A stretch of DNA of 64,000 nt, from assembly GCA_023053575.1 (NCBI GenBank), contig JAKZAP010000012.1, forward strand, positions 5,332,230-5,396,229. Reading direction: 5' to 3'. Made by a program: the position numbers and the translations under genes. Numbering within the stretch: the stretch's first letter is position 1; every line of letters begins with the position of its first letter. Shown here one piece after another: positions 1-10,352 of this stretch. A model generated the notes under the pieces. That model had not been told where the DNA came from and did no database searches. It was given only the letters and a program-made list of their open reading frames with translations. This stretch comes from Branchinecta lynchi. Its lineage: Eukaryota > Arthropoda > Branchiopoda > Anostraca > Branchinectidae.

Positions 1-860
1 TTGGCGAGGATTACCCAACATGGGGAAGAAGGATGATTAAAGGTCAATTTGACTAATCATATTTAAGCTACCCTCAGATATTATTAAATTGGGATTGAAT
101 CTAAGACTATGTTGCTTTTAGCATGAGTATACGCCTAGTCACGTTTTTCATTCTGGGTGGAGTTCAGCAGAAAAAGTGTAGTTTGTTAAGTGACTTTTGA
201 AAGTGCTTGTGCGAAGTTTCAGCAGTGTTGTGTCGATGTCCCAAGTTTTCAGAAGGGCAAGACGATATTGTATTTTCCGCGCAGTTTCGTTGTCTGTGCG
301 ATTGAGGCATTGACATATTACATCAAATATCTAATAAACATATTAAAATCCCTGACGGGATGTATAAAAAGATATCTTTGTAGAGTAGCTTTCAAAGTGT
401 ATAGTCAATTTAGTTTTGTTAAGAGTATCTGTCAAGTCTGTCCCTACACTCCTTTACAACTGTAGTGTACCTTAGCCTTAGTGCAACAAATTACCTTAAA
501 TCACAGCCTGGAGTGAAATAAGGACTTTTGATCCTGTTCAACACTCCTTGTGATGACGGTTTCAGGTGCGGTTGGTTAGATTCTGATGCTTCTCAGTCAA
601 ATCTCCATGTTTTTTCTCTCCATTCAGCATCCAGGTGGCGAATGGTGAAAATACTCCCCTAGTTGGATCAGACATTCAGTGCTATAGTGTCTCTTGATCA
701 GGACTATTTAAGTCAGTCAAATCTGACGTGGAAGTCACAGAATGCCCCCACTCACCGACAGCACAGTCTTCAAGGCAGGAGCCAGTAGAATTATTTTTCA
801 GTTAATTACTGAAATTTGGCTGAAGTTGGAGAAATTAATATTAATACATCTAATAAATAG
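1..860. other. no gene recognised; upstream of integrase exon
   Basis: I see no conserved domain here. The open frame at 190-465 reads as hydrophobic low-information sequence with no recognisable motif. The exon that follows is reached through an AG at 859-860, so earlier exons of that gene may lie in this block or outside the window. Confidence 0.4.
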
Positions 861-1035
861 GGCATCTACTGTCACTTGGAGTAGATGTACCTATGAGAAG
901 AATCGCCGAATCTCTGAGAAGATCTCAACCTGGTCTCTCCGAGAAAAGATCACACCGACGTTTGAAGCGTCGAGTTTACAGCGTTCCTCATGCCCTTCAT
1001 CTAGTTCATGTTGATGGGAATCATAAGCTAATACA
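861..1035 (+). CDS. integrase-core gene, exon just upstream of the catalytic core
   Basis: The frame is open from the AG at 859-860 to a GTAAGTG donor at 1036. It reads through an Arg-rich linker (MRRIAESLRRSQPG, then RRLKRRVYSVPHALHLVHVD) and ends in DGNHKLI. This Arg-rich linker followed by the (I/V)DGNHKLI signature precedes the catalytic core in metazoan integrase-core proteins of the rva_4/IS3-like kind (from memory of the family). The exon ends two bases into a codon, and the exon at 2493 supplies the third, giving HW at the junction where the family usually has RW. That match in phase and sequence makes the splice convincing. Whether the gene is a mobile-element integrase or domesticated cannot be told here. 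Confidence 0.75.
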
Positions 1036-1261
1036 GTAAGTGTTGGATGGTAATTGTTGTTGTCAAGTATAGTCCAAAATCACACACTCCTGGGTTGTGT
1101 CTAATCATGAAATGCGTCTGTTGTTCCCCATTTAGTGGAAGGTACATCGCGCAATAAATATCGACTATCTTTTATAACAAGAAAGGTGGAAGTTTGCTTG
1201 AATTGAATCTTGCTGATAACTGTTTAAGGACTGATAATCCGGATTGACCAAGTGGTTTTCA

Positions 1262-1950
1262 CTACATAATACCACTTAAAATTTCCATTTCAGCTCCTTT
1301 CGATTGCCGCTTTTTACCCGAATTTTCGTCGGCCCGAGGCGGCTTAATGCCGATTTTTTGGGATCCCAAAACGTAAGTGGATTTGCCGGCCGTCTGTGAG
1401 CACGATAACTCTTGACGGGAACGAGATATTTTGATGAAACTTGGTGTAAGGATTCTTTGGGTCAAGGGACAGGTCGAATTCGTAGATGGACCCCGTAGCT
1501 GTACATTTAAGGGTGGGGGAGGGGGTTCAAATCAGAGGTAAGAAAACATGCTGAATACGAATATGAAAATCATTTTCTCGCCGGCCAAGTACGGTAGTTC
1601 GCCTGGAATCCGGCCAAGACAGGAAAGTTGTGGAAAGATGTTAGATTTCGTGGTTAGACGATATGCTGAATCCGTATATGACAATCATTTCTCCACCCGG
1701 ACATAGAGTTCGCCCGGAATCCGGCCAAAACCCGAAAATTTACAGCTTTATCTGAAGTTGATTAGATGTTCGATATAGGGGTACGGAGATACGCTTAATT
1801 GTTTTGAGCTTTAGTTTTTGCCGGACAAGTAGTTCGCCTGGAATCCGGATATTTGGCAGAAGTAATGCATGGAGTTTTGATCAGTTTCGTCAAGTAGATG
1901 TGATGTATAGGTATAGATAAACACAACGAAAGACGACTAGCCATTTGCCT
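1262..1950 (+). repeat. composite dispersed repeat 'A', copy 1 (in integrase intron)
   Basis: It contains GGGATCCCAAAACGTAAGTG, then CACGATAACTCTTGACGGGA and GGATTCTTTGGGTCAAGGGA, then three diverged ~130-170 bp units each centred on AGTTCGCC(C/T)GGAATCCGG. The same order, reverse complemented, makes up 19975-20783; other pieces lie at 2880-3385, 4075-4410, 10310-12080, 15950-16060 and 24497-24865. No coding capacity is visible. It lies in the intron 1036-2492 of the integrase gene. Confidence 0.75.
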
Positions 1951-2492
1951 GTTTCTAATTCTTAATAGTAAAAATGTTCAAGGAGTCTGGCGAAGACCGG
2001 ATGTCTACAGGACCAAATGGTCTGGATCAAATAATATGTTTTGGGACCACATCGAAACCTTTGTTCTTGTTAGAAGTAGAAGCAGGAGCAAAATACTTTA
2101 AACTTTTTGTCGATCTATGGCTGAACAAATATGAAAAAGCATTTTGGAACTTTTATTAGATGAAACCATGTGGCCGCCTTGGATAGATCTTCCGCAAATG
2201 ACTTGCACTGACCTACCATAGGCCTATTCCCTAGCGCGCACATGGGAACATTGCATTAAATATCAAAGCGTTAAGAAAAGCTTTTAAATCTTTGGTGATT
2301 TCCCGGGATGTAGGCAAAGCGTAAGCTTTGAACATGGTGTGATCGAGGAGAAATGTTCGCCAGTGTATTGGCCACAGGCAGCAACATTTTTTAGTAGTAT
2401 TAGTAGTGGTAGTGCCCATAATGCATCCAACATAGCCTACTGATGCAAAAAAAGTCAGTCAGACTATGTCTTACCGCAAAGGTCATTTTCAG
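1951..2492 (+). other. remainder of integrase intron
   Basis: Intron sequence ending in the acceptor TCATTTTCAG at 2483-2492. The open frames at 1974-2159 (+) and 2231-2419 (-) show no recognisable motif. Confidence 0.5.
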
Positions 2493-2750
2493 TTGGAAGT
2501 TCGTTCTGCATGGAGCTGTGGATGGTTTTTCCCGATATGTGCTTTTCATGCATTGCTCTAACAACAACAAAAGTCATACTGTCTACAAACTTTTCAAAGA
2601 TGCGGTGTTGAAACACGGCCTTCCAACCAGGCTACGAGTTGACCAAGGGGGAGAAAACGTCCTTATTGCTGATTTTATGCTGTACTTTCATGACCAACAG
2701 AGCAGCCCTGTTATAGCTGGTACGAGTGTACACAATCAAAGAATAGAGAG
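2493..2750 (+). CDS. integrase catalytic core exon (D,D34E)
   Basis: The acceptor is TTTTCAG at 2486-2492 and the donor GTAAGC at 2751. Reading in the frame of an ATG at 2443 (intronic), the catalytic triad is visible: Asp27 in VLHGAVDGFSR, Asp67 in RLRVDQGGEN and Glu102 in VHNQRIER, with 34 residues between the second Asp and the Glu. This is the RNase H-fold integrase layout, and VDGFSR, DxGGEN and NQRIE are signatures of the metazoan integrase-core (rva_4-like) family. No stop or frameshift interrupts the exon. The downstream exon, expected to continue the open codon AG, was not found on this strand; a perfectly phased candidate lies on the opposite strand at 25631-25895. Confidence 0.85.
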
Positions 2751-2879
2751 GTAAGCATGAGCTTTAATATGGGATTACGGTTTTCTCTCTTGGAATCTTC
2801 AGCAAAGCTAAAACCCCGAATACTTTGTGTTTCTGCCAAGATGTTCTGATATAATTACTGCTTTAGAACTTAGCAATGC

Positions 2880-3385
2880 TTACAAACCAAGACCGAAGGT
2901 TTGGATCCCAAAAATTTAATATCTCATCCAGACAATTGGGTCCTGTCTTCTCCAGACTCCTTAAGCATTTTTACTACAAAAATTCAGAAGATTGAGCTAA
3001 TCATCTGAAAAAAACAAGTCAGCATGTGTGTGTTACCCCTATAAGTCATATTTGTTTTGACGAAACTTATCGAAACTTCCTACCTTAGCTTACTTCTGCC
3101 AAATTTCCGATTTCTGCCGAATTCGGGAACTACTTATCCGATAGAATAACAAAGCCCAAAAAAGGAATTATCGAACATCAAATCAACTTCGAATAAAGAT
3201 TTAACTCATTACAAACTTTCCGGTTTCATCCGGATTCCGGGCGAACTATGCGTCCAGGTTAAAAACTGTCGTACACGGATTCAGCATCTCTTCTTACCCC
3301 CTAAATCGGAATCTAATCAACTACAAATAAAGAGTTTTTCTTATAACAAATTTTCCAGATTTGGCTTGATTCCGGGCGAACTACT
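2880..3385 (-). repeat. composite dispersed repeat 'A', copy 2
   Basis: It shares with the full copy at 19975-20783 the order GATCCCAAAA..TTAATATCTCATCCAGACA, then TAATCATCTGA, then GTCATATTTGTTTTGACGA, then repeated CCGGATTCCGGGCGAACTA units. It is in the same orientation as that copy. Its end abuts the 55-bp palindrome at 3386. Confidence 0.75.
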
Positions 3386-3522
3386 TGTCCCTGATGGCGT
3401 TCATCTACAGCGAGGAAGGAACTGACCGGCACGGAAAAAAGTTTTGGGACCTTCATCGGCCTTGCGATTTTTTCCGTGCCGGTCAGTTCCTTCCTCGCTG
3501 TAGATGAACGCCATCAGGGACA
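3386..3522. repeat. perfect 55-bp inverted repeat with 27-bp loop
   Basis: Bases 3386-3440 are the exact reverse complement of 3468-3522; the spacer is 3441-3467. The right arm is part of a HECT-gene exon and the left arm is its inverted copy, so the exon is terminated by a fold-back. Absence of any mismatch means either a very recent event or an assembly/sequencing fold-back. Confidence 0.95.
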
Positions 3523-3662
3523 TGATAGTCTCTGCCTGTGGCCGCTGACGATGAGACGAAGAGAAGATGTATTCGAAAACTTCGAATTCTTTTTCGATCA
3601 TCCTTCCCAGGCCTCCTATCTTATCCATCCCTTTTCGGAATTGCACAATGGCAGGCAGAGCC
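3468..3662 (-). CDS. HECT ligase-like gene, later exon (truncated by palindrome)
   Basis: On the minus strand a strong acceptor (TTTGTTCTCAG) at about 3663 opens an exon that reads ALPAIVQFRKGMDKIGG, then EKEFEVFEYIF, then a SEEGTDR segment. The order 'PAI.QF..G...GGL..., F..LF, S..GS(N)R' matches the middle of the HECT-like region of metazoan G2E3-like proteins (family knowledge). It lies downstream, in gene order, of the 8955-10191 exon, but that exon ends in phase 0 and this one needs one base to complete a codon, so at least one intervening exon is missing. The reading runs into the inverted duplication, so the true 3' end of the exon is not visible, and the catalytic-Cys region was not found. 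Confidence 0.6.
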
Positions 3663-4074
3663 CTGAGAACAAAGAGTGAAATCAGTCAATAAATATCAGA
3701 CACTGAACGTTGTTCGCATGTATATCCAATGAAGTCTCCAAGTTGCGGACTATTCCATACCAGAAGAATTTTCAAGTTCAAATTTAGCGTGCATATATGA
3801 TGACGAAATGACGGAACTTGACCTCAAGCAGTCGAAAAGACTCCTCTTGCTTATTCTTACTTTTACATCATCACTAGCTCCCTTATTGAATAATGAGCTG
3901 CTGAAGTCGCGCGAGTTTTCCCAGTCATGCGCACACACTTCGCGGAGGCTTCAAGGTCCACTGGCATCTCTTTACACATACGGACATGAGGCTTCGAAGT
4001 GTTGTTTTCATTTTGTTAGACGTGGCAGGTCATCATCTGGATCTGGATTTTATTTTTCATTTGTTTTCCACTTT

Positions 4075-4410
4075 TTGGTATCCGAAAACGTGAGTAGAGG
4101 GATACCTACACTGTAAAAAATTTCTCCGACTAAGGATTAAAGTTAACTGCAGTATTTGCTACTGAGATCTTATCTCTACTGGGATAAGATTAATCCGAAT
4201 TAGAGATAAGATTATCTTTTCAGAGACAAGATTAATCCCAGTGACAAACATTGAAGATTTTTTTTACAGTGTTTGACTTCGCAAAAGTTGTTCGTACGTT
4301 CCTCTGTCAGCGCTATAACTCTCGAAGAGAATGAAATATTCTGATAAAAACTTGGTGTGAGGATTCCTTCTGTCAATTTGGGAGTTTTAACCTTGGAGTT
4401 CAGCGATGGG
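4075..4410 (+). repeat. composite repeat 'A' fragment interrupted by a MITE
   Basis: The flanks TCCGAAAACGTGAGTAGAGG and TTGACTTCGCAAAAGTTGTT plus TCAGCGCTATAACTCTCGAA join into the same order as copy 19975-20783 once the MITE at 4109-4271 is removed. Confidence 0.7.
4109..4271. mobile_element. 163-bp CACTG-ended MITE, copy 1
   Basis: Its termini are CACTGTAAAAAATTTCTCCG and, reverse complemented, CACTGTAAAAAAAATCTTC. The interior is a near-palindrome built from GGGATAAGATTAATCC-type words. The left flank is TA and the right flank TT, consistent with a decayed TA target duplication; the sister copy at 15773-15930 has intact TA on both sides. Non-autonomous, probably mobilised by a Tc1/mariner-type transposase. 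Confidence 0.8.
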
Positions 4411-5229
4411 GCCATCTAGTAAGTGCCTTTCTCATTTTTTGTCAAGGTAGAGTGCATCAAAGTAAAATATATTACTAGACACAACTTCTGATTGAAGATT
4501 GACACAAGGGTAAGAGCATGGAAGCTTGGAGTTTTCTGAGAGATCCAGTTCACGGATACATAGCCTGCCGACTAGTACCCGTTTAGATCCAGCGCTACCC
4601 GGTTGGATACACGCAACGCCTACCCCACTCAAGTTCTGCGGCTTTATACCCAAGGAATTACCTTCCAGGGTACATCACACTATCCAACCAGAATAGTTCG
4701 GAGGAGGGACAGTGACGGGTAAGCCTGGAGTTCTCATAGCACCAATGCCCATAGGTAGGTCGTCAGCCGTTATTCATTACCATACCAGGTTATAACTAGC
4801 ACTAACTTTCACATACTTACTTTTGCAAATAGAATCGCTTTAAGCAGGACAAGAACGTTTCCTTCCTTTCAATCGTAGACGTGTATGCGGTGGGACAAAA
4901 CTCCGACAGTTCATCACGGAGTTCCACGGTAAGGACCGTAGCCTTCGAAAGCTAGAAGACAAGATAACTGAGATCAGCATCAAATCTAACGACAGAAGCA
5001 CAACTATACTCAGTAAAGATAGATAGATTGATATCACTTTCATTCTTCTCGAACTTTCAGGGTAAGATCCAATTTTTTCCAAGTAAGCAATAAATATAAA
5101 TGTAAACATTAATAAAAATTACACACTTTCACGAATGACGGTACAAACGTCTTTTCATGCCGCATATGGTCATATTTTCCATGTTGGAGTTTTTGGATTG
5201 CCATTGAGGCCGCCCTTGCAAGTCATTCT
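4411..5229. other. no conserved gene; one exon-like frame
   Basis: Most of the block shows nothing recognisable. On + from about 4848 to 5029 a frame reads KLRQFITEFHGKD followed by RKLEDKITEISIK and then a stop, which resembles the charged coiled-coil of a LINE ORF1-type protein. This is too short and unsupported to call. Confidence 0.3.
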
Positions 5230-5640
5230 CAAATGGCGGCTGAAGTATATATTATTAGATAGGGGCCTCAAGCAGTTTCTTAACAAGAATCCGTGCACGT
5301 TTTTCAACCCTACGGGGATTGCAGGAACTCAAGTTTATATTCTGGAGGATCTCATAGTAAGGAATTTGGGGGATCTTGCTGCACGCTGCTGTATTTTTTC
5401 GATCCGATTAGCCTGGTCTTCAGTAAGGCCACAGTGCCAAGCTTCCAGAAGGTATTTTAGTCTCGAACGTATAAAATAAACATAAAATCGAAGCAGATCT
5501 TCCTCTGGGAACCTATTTTTAGCAAGTAATTTCGACATATTAAGGCCGCTATTTCCCATTTTAAATCATTTGCTATAATTAAACGGAGGAGTTTAACTTG
5601 GTTTACACGTATCTGGAACAGAAGGTTCGAAAATTAGCTC
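5230..5640 (-). pseudogene. CR1/Jockey-like LINE reverse-transcriptase C-terminal fragment
   Basis: The minus strand reads LKWEIA, then after a frame change FPEEDLLRFYVYFIRSRLKY, AWHCGLTEDQ and IEKIQQRAAR, and after another frame change YEILQNINLSS and RVEKRARILVKKLLEAP. The series Y..(Y/F)IR..L.Y...WH.GLT..Q...IE.IQ.RA..I is the thumb/C-terminal signature of CR1/Jockey-type LINE reverse transcriptases. At least two frameshifts and the absence of the catalytic domain show a dead fragment. It lies in the presumed large intron of the HECT-like gene. Confidence 0.8.
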
Positions 5641-6082
5641 TTCTTTTAGGAACGGAATTGCAAGAACTGCATAATTCTCTTCAGACGTGAAGAAGCTTAA
5701 GCATTGTTTAAACAGTGTGTATAAGGTGTATCACGGCGTATAGGGTGTATCACTGATTCATATTTTCCTCGGGGCGCGCTGTATAAAGCGAATAGGGAGA
5801 ATAGGCCCGGGTTCAATTTTCGCTTATGCAGAGCCAATCAGATCGCTTGGTTGGTTCGCTAGCTGTCCTAGGTAAGGTTGCCACGGGAAGCAGTGAAGTT
5901 CTACTTTGTTGGAAGCCGAAGGAAGAACTTTTCTTCAAAATATCAGGTTTTGTTCTGTTACGGCTGCTTGTTGCTGATTCACCGTTGATTTAGTAGCTTT
6001 TTACAATATAATGGGTGTCAAATTGTACTCTTGTACTTTAATCTAAGTAGTACTAATAACACTTTAAAAGCTCGAAAAAATA
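5641..6082. other. no gene recognised
   Basis: The segment around 5870-5915 (GGTTGCCACGGG, then CTTTGTTGGAAGC) resembles 32377-32430 and may be a shared short interspersed repeat. I see nothing else. Confidence 0.3.
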
Positions 6083-6440
6083 GTTGCGTTTTTGCCGTCA
6101 TCCAGTTAACCGACCTGCGAGATTTCTCTCTATAAGCCGTTTTATTTCTTCTGTTAACCGACCTAAATCCTTATAAGCTGTTTTTTCGTCGCCGTTCGTC
6201 AGTCGGTTAACCGACCTGTGGACTGAGGTCTGAGCTCCATCCAACCGAACTACGCTCTTGGCACGGCGCGAAATTCAAAATTCTCATTGGAGAGATAGGC
6301 GCCTGCGACTGGAAGACGCCATTTTTTCTTATAAGCCGTCTTTTAGAGCTCGGTCGAACCGACTGGCGAGACGAAAAAACGGTCAATAGTGGCAAGTAGG
6401 TAGGTTAACCGACCTACGGAGGAAAGGCTAAAAACGCAAC
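6083..6440. mobile_element. 358-bp MITE with GTTGCGTTTTT termini and TA target duplication
   Basis: Left terminus GTTGCGTTTTTGCC and right terminus (reverse complement) GTTGCGTTTTTAGCC are flanked by TA at 6081-6082 and 6441-6442. The interior repeats GTTAACCGACCT several times and CTTATAAGC(C/T)GT three times. It has no coding capacity and is probably a TA-target (Tc1/mariner-like) non-autonomous element. Confidence 0.75.
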
Positions 6441-6501
6441 TAGTGTTTTAATGTAGGAACACCGAACGCTGCATTGATAACAACCTCTCCTTCCTTCCTA
6501 T

Positions 6502-8545
6502 TTGAACTCTTCCTTCCTATTTGAACAAGGCTGTGTATTAAGACGTAAACATAGCGTGTATAGCGCTATTAAGCTTATTGCACCTATTTCAACAATGCTT
6601 TACAGACGCCCGTCTCACACGCGGAAAGGCGTTACATTAGCTCAAGTGATAGCAACTATATTTTCTAGTATTATTATGACAGGTGTATGGCCTAGGCAAT
6701 GGAAAACGTCGATAATTATACCGATTTATAAGAAAGGTGCTAGGACTATCCATGATAATTATCGTGCAATTCATCTCGGTAATGTGATGGGTAAGATATT
6801 TTCAAAGGTGTTGGACCTTAGGATGAATGTTTGGTTGAATGAGAATGAGACAATTTCTTTGGTACAGGCTGGGTTCAGGGAGGGATATAGTACAATAGAT
6901 CAGATCTTTGTCCTAAATGTATTGATACAAAAAATATACAAAAGGTAAGGGGGGTAAATTATATGTGGCATTTTTGGATCTAAAAGGGGCTTTCGATAAC
7001 GTAAATAGGGAATTATTGATGAGAAAGTTGATTGAAATAGGTTTGCCACAACCGTTTATTGTAATTTTAATAGAAATATATAGTCTAACAAAATTAGTGG
7101 TAAAAGTGGCAGGGAAATTTTCTAGGGAGTTCGTGTCAAAACTGGGGGTAAAGCAAGGATGTAGCCTGTCACCAAAATTGTTCTCATTGTACATAAACGA
7201 TTTGGATGAATATTTGAAAGCAAGAATGGCGCCTATGGTATCGGTAGATATTGTTACGTTATGTGCATTGTTGTTTGCAGATGATGTGGCACTTATTGCT
7301 GATTCTAAAAAAATTTACAGATTTTGATGGATAAGGTAAGTGAGTATTTAACAAGTAAAAAACTGACACTGAATATTAAAAAAACGGCAGTGATGTGTTT
7401 TCGAAAAGGAGGGAAAGTAAATAAGGATAAAGTTATTTTTGAAGGGAAAGAGATTGATTATAAAGAGGAGTTTATTTATTTGGGGTTTAAACTATCGGCA
7501 AAAGGAAAATACGGTAAGCATGTAGAATCAAGCCTAGCAAAAGGAAAAAAGTGTGTAAATATATTATTAAAAACCCAAATAAAGGCGATAGTAAATTTAA
7601 GGATGCATAAACAAGTATTTTTTTCGAAAGCAGTTTCAGCCATGCATTATGCAGCTGAAATTTGGGGATATAGCCAATGTCAAAAGTTCGAACAGGTACA
7701 ATTATGTTATTTTAAAAGAATACTAGGAATTAGTAGTAAGACTAGTACGTTGGTAGTAAAAGGTGACTTAGGACTTTATTCGTTAAGGAGTTATCGGTTA
7801 GTAAGTATGATTCGTCTGTGGGAAAAAATCATAGCATTGCCAAGAGTGAGGCCTATGAAGGCGGCGTATTTGGAGTCGTTGAGAGATAAATCAAAGGAGT
7901 CATGGTCGCAGCAGGTTAAGGCAATTTTAGATAGTACAGGATTATCTTATATTTGGAATGAGGGAAAGGGGTGGGATAACATAGGAAGTATTGCGAAAAA
8001 AGTGGAGAGTAGGCTAAGAGAACAAGAGGTGCAAGATGGGCAGTGTAGGCTGGCTGCTTCGGATTCCCTGAGGTTTTATGCTGTAGCCAAGGAGACATGG
8101 GGGGAAGAAGTTTATTTCAAGGCGGGAATTCCTTTAGACCAAATTCAACTTATAATTAGCCTGAGGGCAGATTGTTTACCGGTAGGACTAAGAAGGAAAT
8201 ATCTGGGTAAGGTTAGAGTGCTCCGTGGTCCTTACTTCTGTCCGATGTGTGGTAAAATTAATTAATGTATATTCCATTTAATGTGTGAGTGTCAGGAGTT
8301 AAAAGACCCGAGGAAGGAAATATTTGGGGAAATGATTTGGGGGGAGGAAAGGTTTAAACAAATTTTGAAAAGTAGAAGTTTTAGAGATATAAGAAATTTG
8401 GGAAGATTCCTATAGGTAGCCATGATTCACAGGGAAAGTTTTTTGTAAATAGTGGTTGAGGCTATGCTTTCGTTTTTGTGTTGTTTTCTTGTTTCCATGG
8501 CCCTTTGTGCTTTTCCGGAAATAAATCTTATCTTATCTTATCTTA
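6502..8545 (+). pseudogene. 5'-truncated LINE reverse transcriptase with (TCTTA)4 tail
   Basis: Three reading segments make one reverse transcriptase: 6502-6948, 6965-7327 and 7324-8265, with changes of frame between them. Visible motifs are IIIPIYKKG and NYRAIHLGNV (fingers), FLDLKGAFDNV (motif A Asp), GVKQGCSLSPKLFSLYINDL (motif B) and LLFADDVALIADS (motif C, FADD). The C-terminal part continues past an in-frame TAA at 8263-8265 with CPMCGK..CIFHLMCECQEL, a C-x2-C..H-x3-C zinc-finger-like ending typical of these elements, and stops at 8416. The element ends at four copies of TCTTA (8526-8545), the microsatellite-type tail used by several LINE clades. No endonuclease domain remains. Codon use is strikingly AT-rich. 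Two frameshifts plus one stop make it inactive. Confidence 0.9.
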
Positions 8546-8876
8546 TAACCGAGATAACTGAACTGAAAAAAATGTATGGAACAAAACGCGTGGTCCCATC
8601 GTTTCCACCACATTCATTTCAGCTAAGACGATGAACAGAAAGGGGGGGGGGAGGGTATGACGCACTCTCGGGATATAGGTTGTGTTCGTCTCTGCTTGCA
8701 ATAGCTAAGACACATTATACAAAGAACAAAACTAGTTTTCGAAAAGAAACGATTACTCAGCCAGAACTTATGCTAGAATACAAAGTTTTTGACCCCCAAA
8801 GCATTATTTTATCCAGCTTAAAACTGTTAAGGAGAAAATCTGAGAATCAGAATCTATAGCGGACCCGTACACGCTG
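8546..8876. other. no gene recognised
   Basis: Intronic sequence of the HECT-like gene with a G-run at 8642-8653. Nothing else is seen. Confidence 0.4.
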
Positions 8877-8954
8877 CTAATTATTCTTACTAAAGCTAAA
8901 TAGAAGAAAAAAAAAATTTCCAGTCATTCTACAATTCACCTTTAAAGAACTCAC

Positions 8955-10191
8955 CACTTCAGCAAGCCCCGCAAGCTTCACCTCCAATATTTCATCTACG
9001 CCGAGTTCCACGTTTGAAACATCGCGTCCACCTAGCATTTCGTACACTGATGGATGAAAACATTGGGGAAAGGGCATGTCTTGGAACAGAAGCCATGCCA
9101 AGTTCTTCCCATACAAGAAGTATTCATTTTTGTGCAGCTTTTCGTAATCCACTGCTTGAAAAAGCAATCTGTCAGTGTTCCCTGCGAAAATTCGTTTCAC
9201 CATGTCTGAAAATAAGAGTCGGCGGAACTCTCTCGTCAATCCCCCATTGTCTACTCCATCCTCTCTGGTAAACTTCACCCTTATGGTTGCTTCCCATTTA
9301 AAAGTACCTTTTGACGCCTCGCGCACAAAAGAACTGAAGACATCACTCCTCCTCACTGTAATTCTTTGCTCTGGCAAAACAGCATCAGGGGCCGCTACAA
9401 GCTTCTTCCAATCCAAAAACGCACTATTGGCGATGGCTCCGCATTTGATTTCCGCTTCTGTAGAGGGATAGTCAGTTTCATTTCTGGGAGATATATTATT
9501 TACCTCTCCTACATCTTGTCTCGAAATTTCAGACAGACTGAGTCGAGTCGCTTCTGCAAGATGCAGTTCAAAAAGCTCATCATCGTCCGCAATATCGTTG
9601 TCGTCGGCAGGATACAACTCATGTAAAAACCCAGTAGGCCTACTCTGACTCTCCGTTGTATGAATTTGTGTGGATATTTTCCGTAGTTTGTTGGGTGGGG
9701 GAATTTCTCCATCCGAGTTATGGGTGTTCTCTTCACTAAATGCGTCAATGTCTGATGACGATTCGTCATCTTTGGAGCAACAGTTCTTGACGTAGCTCGC
9801 CAAGTTGCTGTACGGAACAAATTTTTTGCAGGAGTTGCACTGTTCCTGGGGCTGTTTTGATGATGCCGTTACAAGCACTACCTCCAGACTGAGGTTTTGC
9901 TGAACTGGGCGTAAGTACACCATTCCTGCCGAACACTCAATTAATCTCCGAGGGTTGAGCCCATCTGGGTGAAGACTTGGAGTTTCAATTAGTTTCGGGT
10001 ATCTCCCTGACGTCGAATGCATACAAATAAAACCGCCAGCACCCGCAAGCTTAGGATAACCCTTGTAAGATTCCAGAAACAACACCAAGTCAAATGGCTC
10101 CATATCAATATCTTCAATCATGATGGTTTTCTTGCCTAATCCAGCTTTGTAAAGTTCAATGTCATGTTTCTTCGGTGGTGTATCTGCCTTT
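8955..10191 (-). CDS. HECT ubiquitin-ligase-like gene, main exon (G2E3-like family)
   Basis: A 1237-nt exon with acceptor TTGGCTAACAG (10192-) and donor GTGAGT (8954 downwards). In the 446-residue frame containing it, residues ~20-110 carry the N-terminal region of this family (IELYKAGLGKKTIMIED, then YLRPVQQNL). Residues 127-146 form a Cys-x2-Cys..Cys finger-like motif in which the expected His position is Tyr142. Residues 211-230 (DDDELFELHLAEATRLSLSE) fit a ubiquitin-interacting-motif pattern. From ~287 the HECT N-lobe begins: ITVRRSDVFSSFV, TIRVKFTREDGVDNGGLTRE, then LLFSDMVKRIFAG. HECT domains pass ubiquitin from an E2 through a C-terminal Cys to substrates; that C-lobe is not in this exon. 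The frame is uninterrupted for 412 codons, so this is either an active gene or a young one. It could be part of a mobile element rather than a host gene. Confidence 0.85.
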
Positions 10192-10352
10192 CTGTTAGCC
10201 AAACAGAAGAATGTCATTTTCCGCTTAATCTTTCCTTCTGCCTTAGTTCTCTAGAAACAAAGGAAAGTATTATAATTGTGAGACGCTGTGCATCTTTTGA
10301 TTTTTATCTGGCTTTTGGGATCCCAAAAAGTAAGTTATGGGGTACCTACGAC

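Noticed and set aside
4840..5109. 89-residue hydrophobic minus frame as a membrane protein
   Set aside because: The + strand in this stretch reads as a charged LINE ORF1-like segment, so the hydrophobic minus frame is probably its shadow.
5135..5479. 114-residue + frame
   Set aside because: It is the opposite strand of a recognisable LINE reverse-transcriptase fragment.
5870..5915. Similarity to 32377-32430 suggestive of a SINE
   Set aside because: The shared words are short and no promoter boxes or tail were visible, so no element was called.
6516..6535. TATTTGAACAAGGCT near the start of the LINE, resembling the Harbinger right terminus
   Set aside because: Only ~15 bases match, with no partner terminus or target duplication; probably coincidence.
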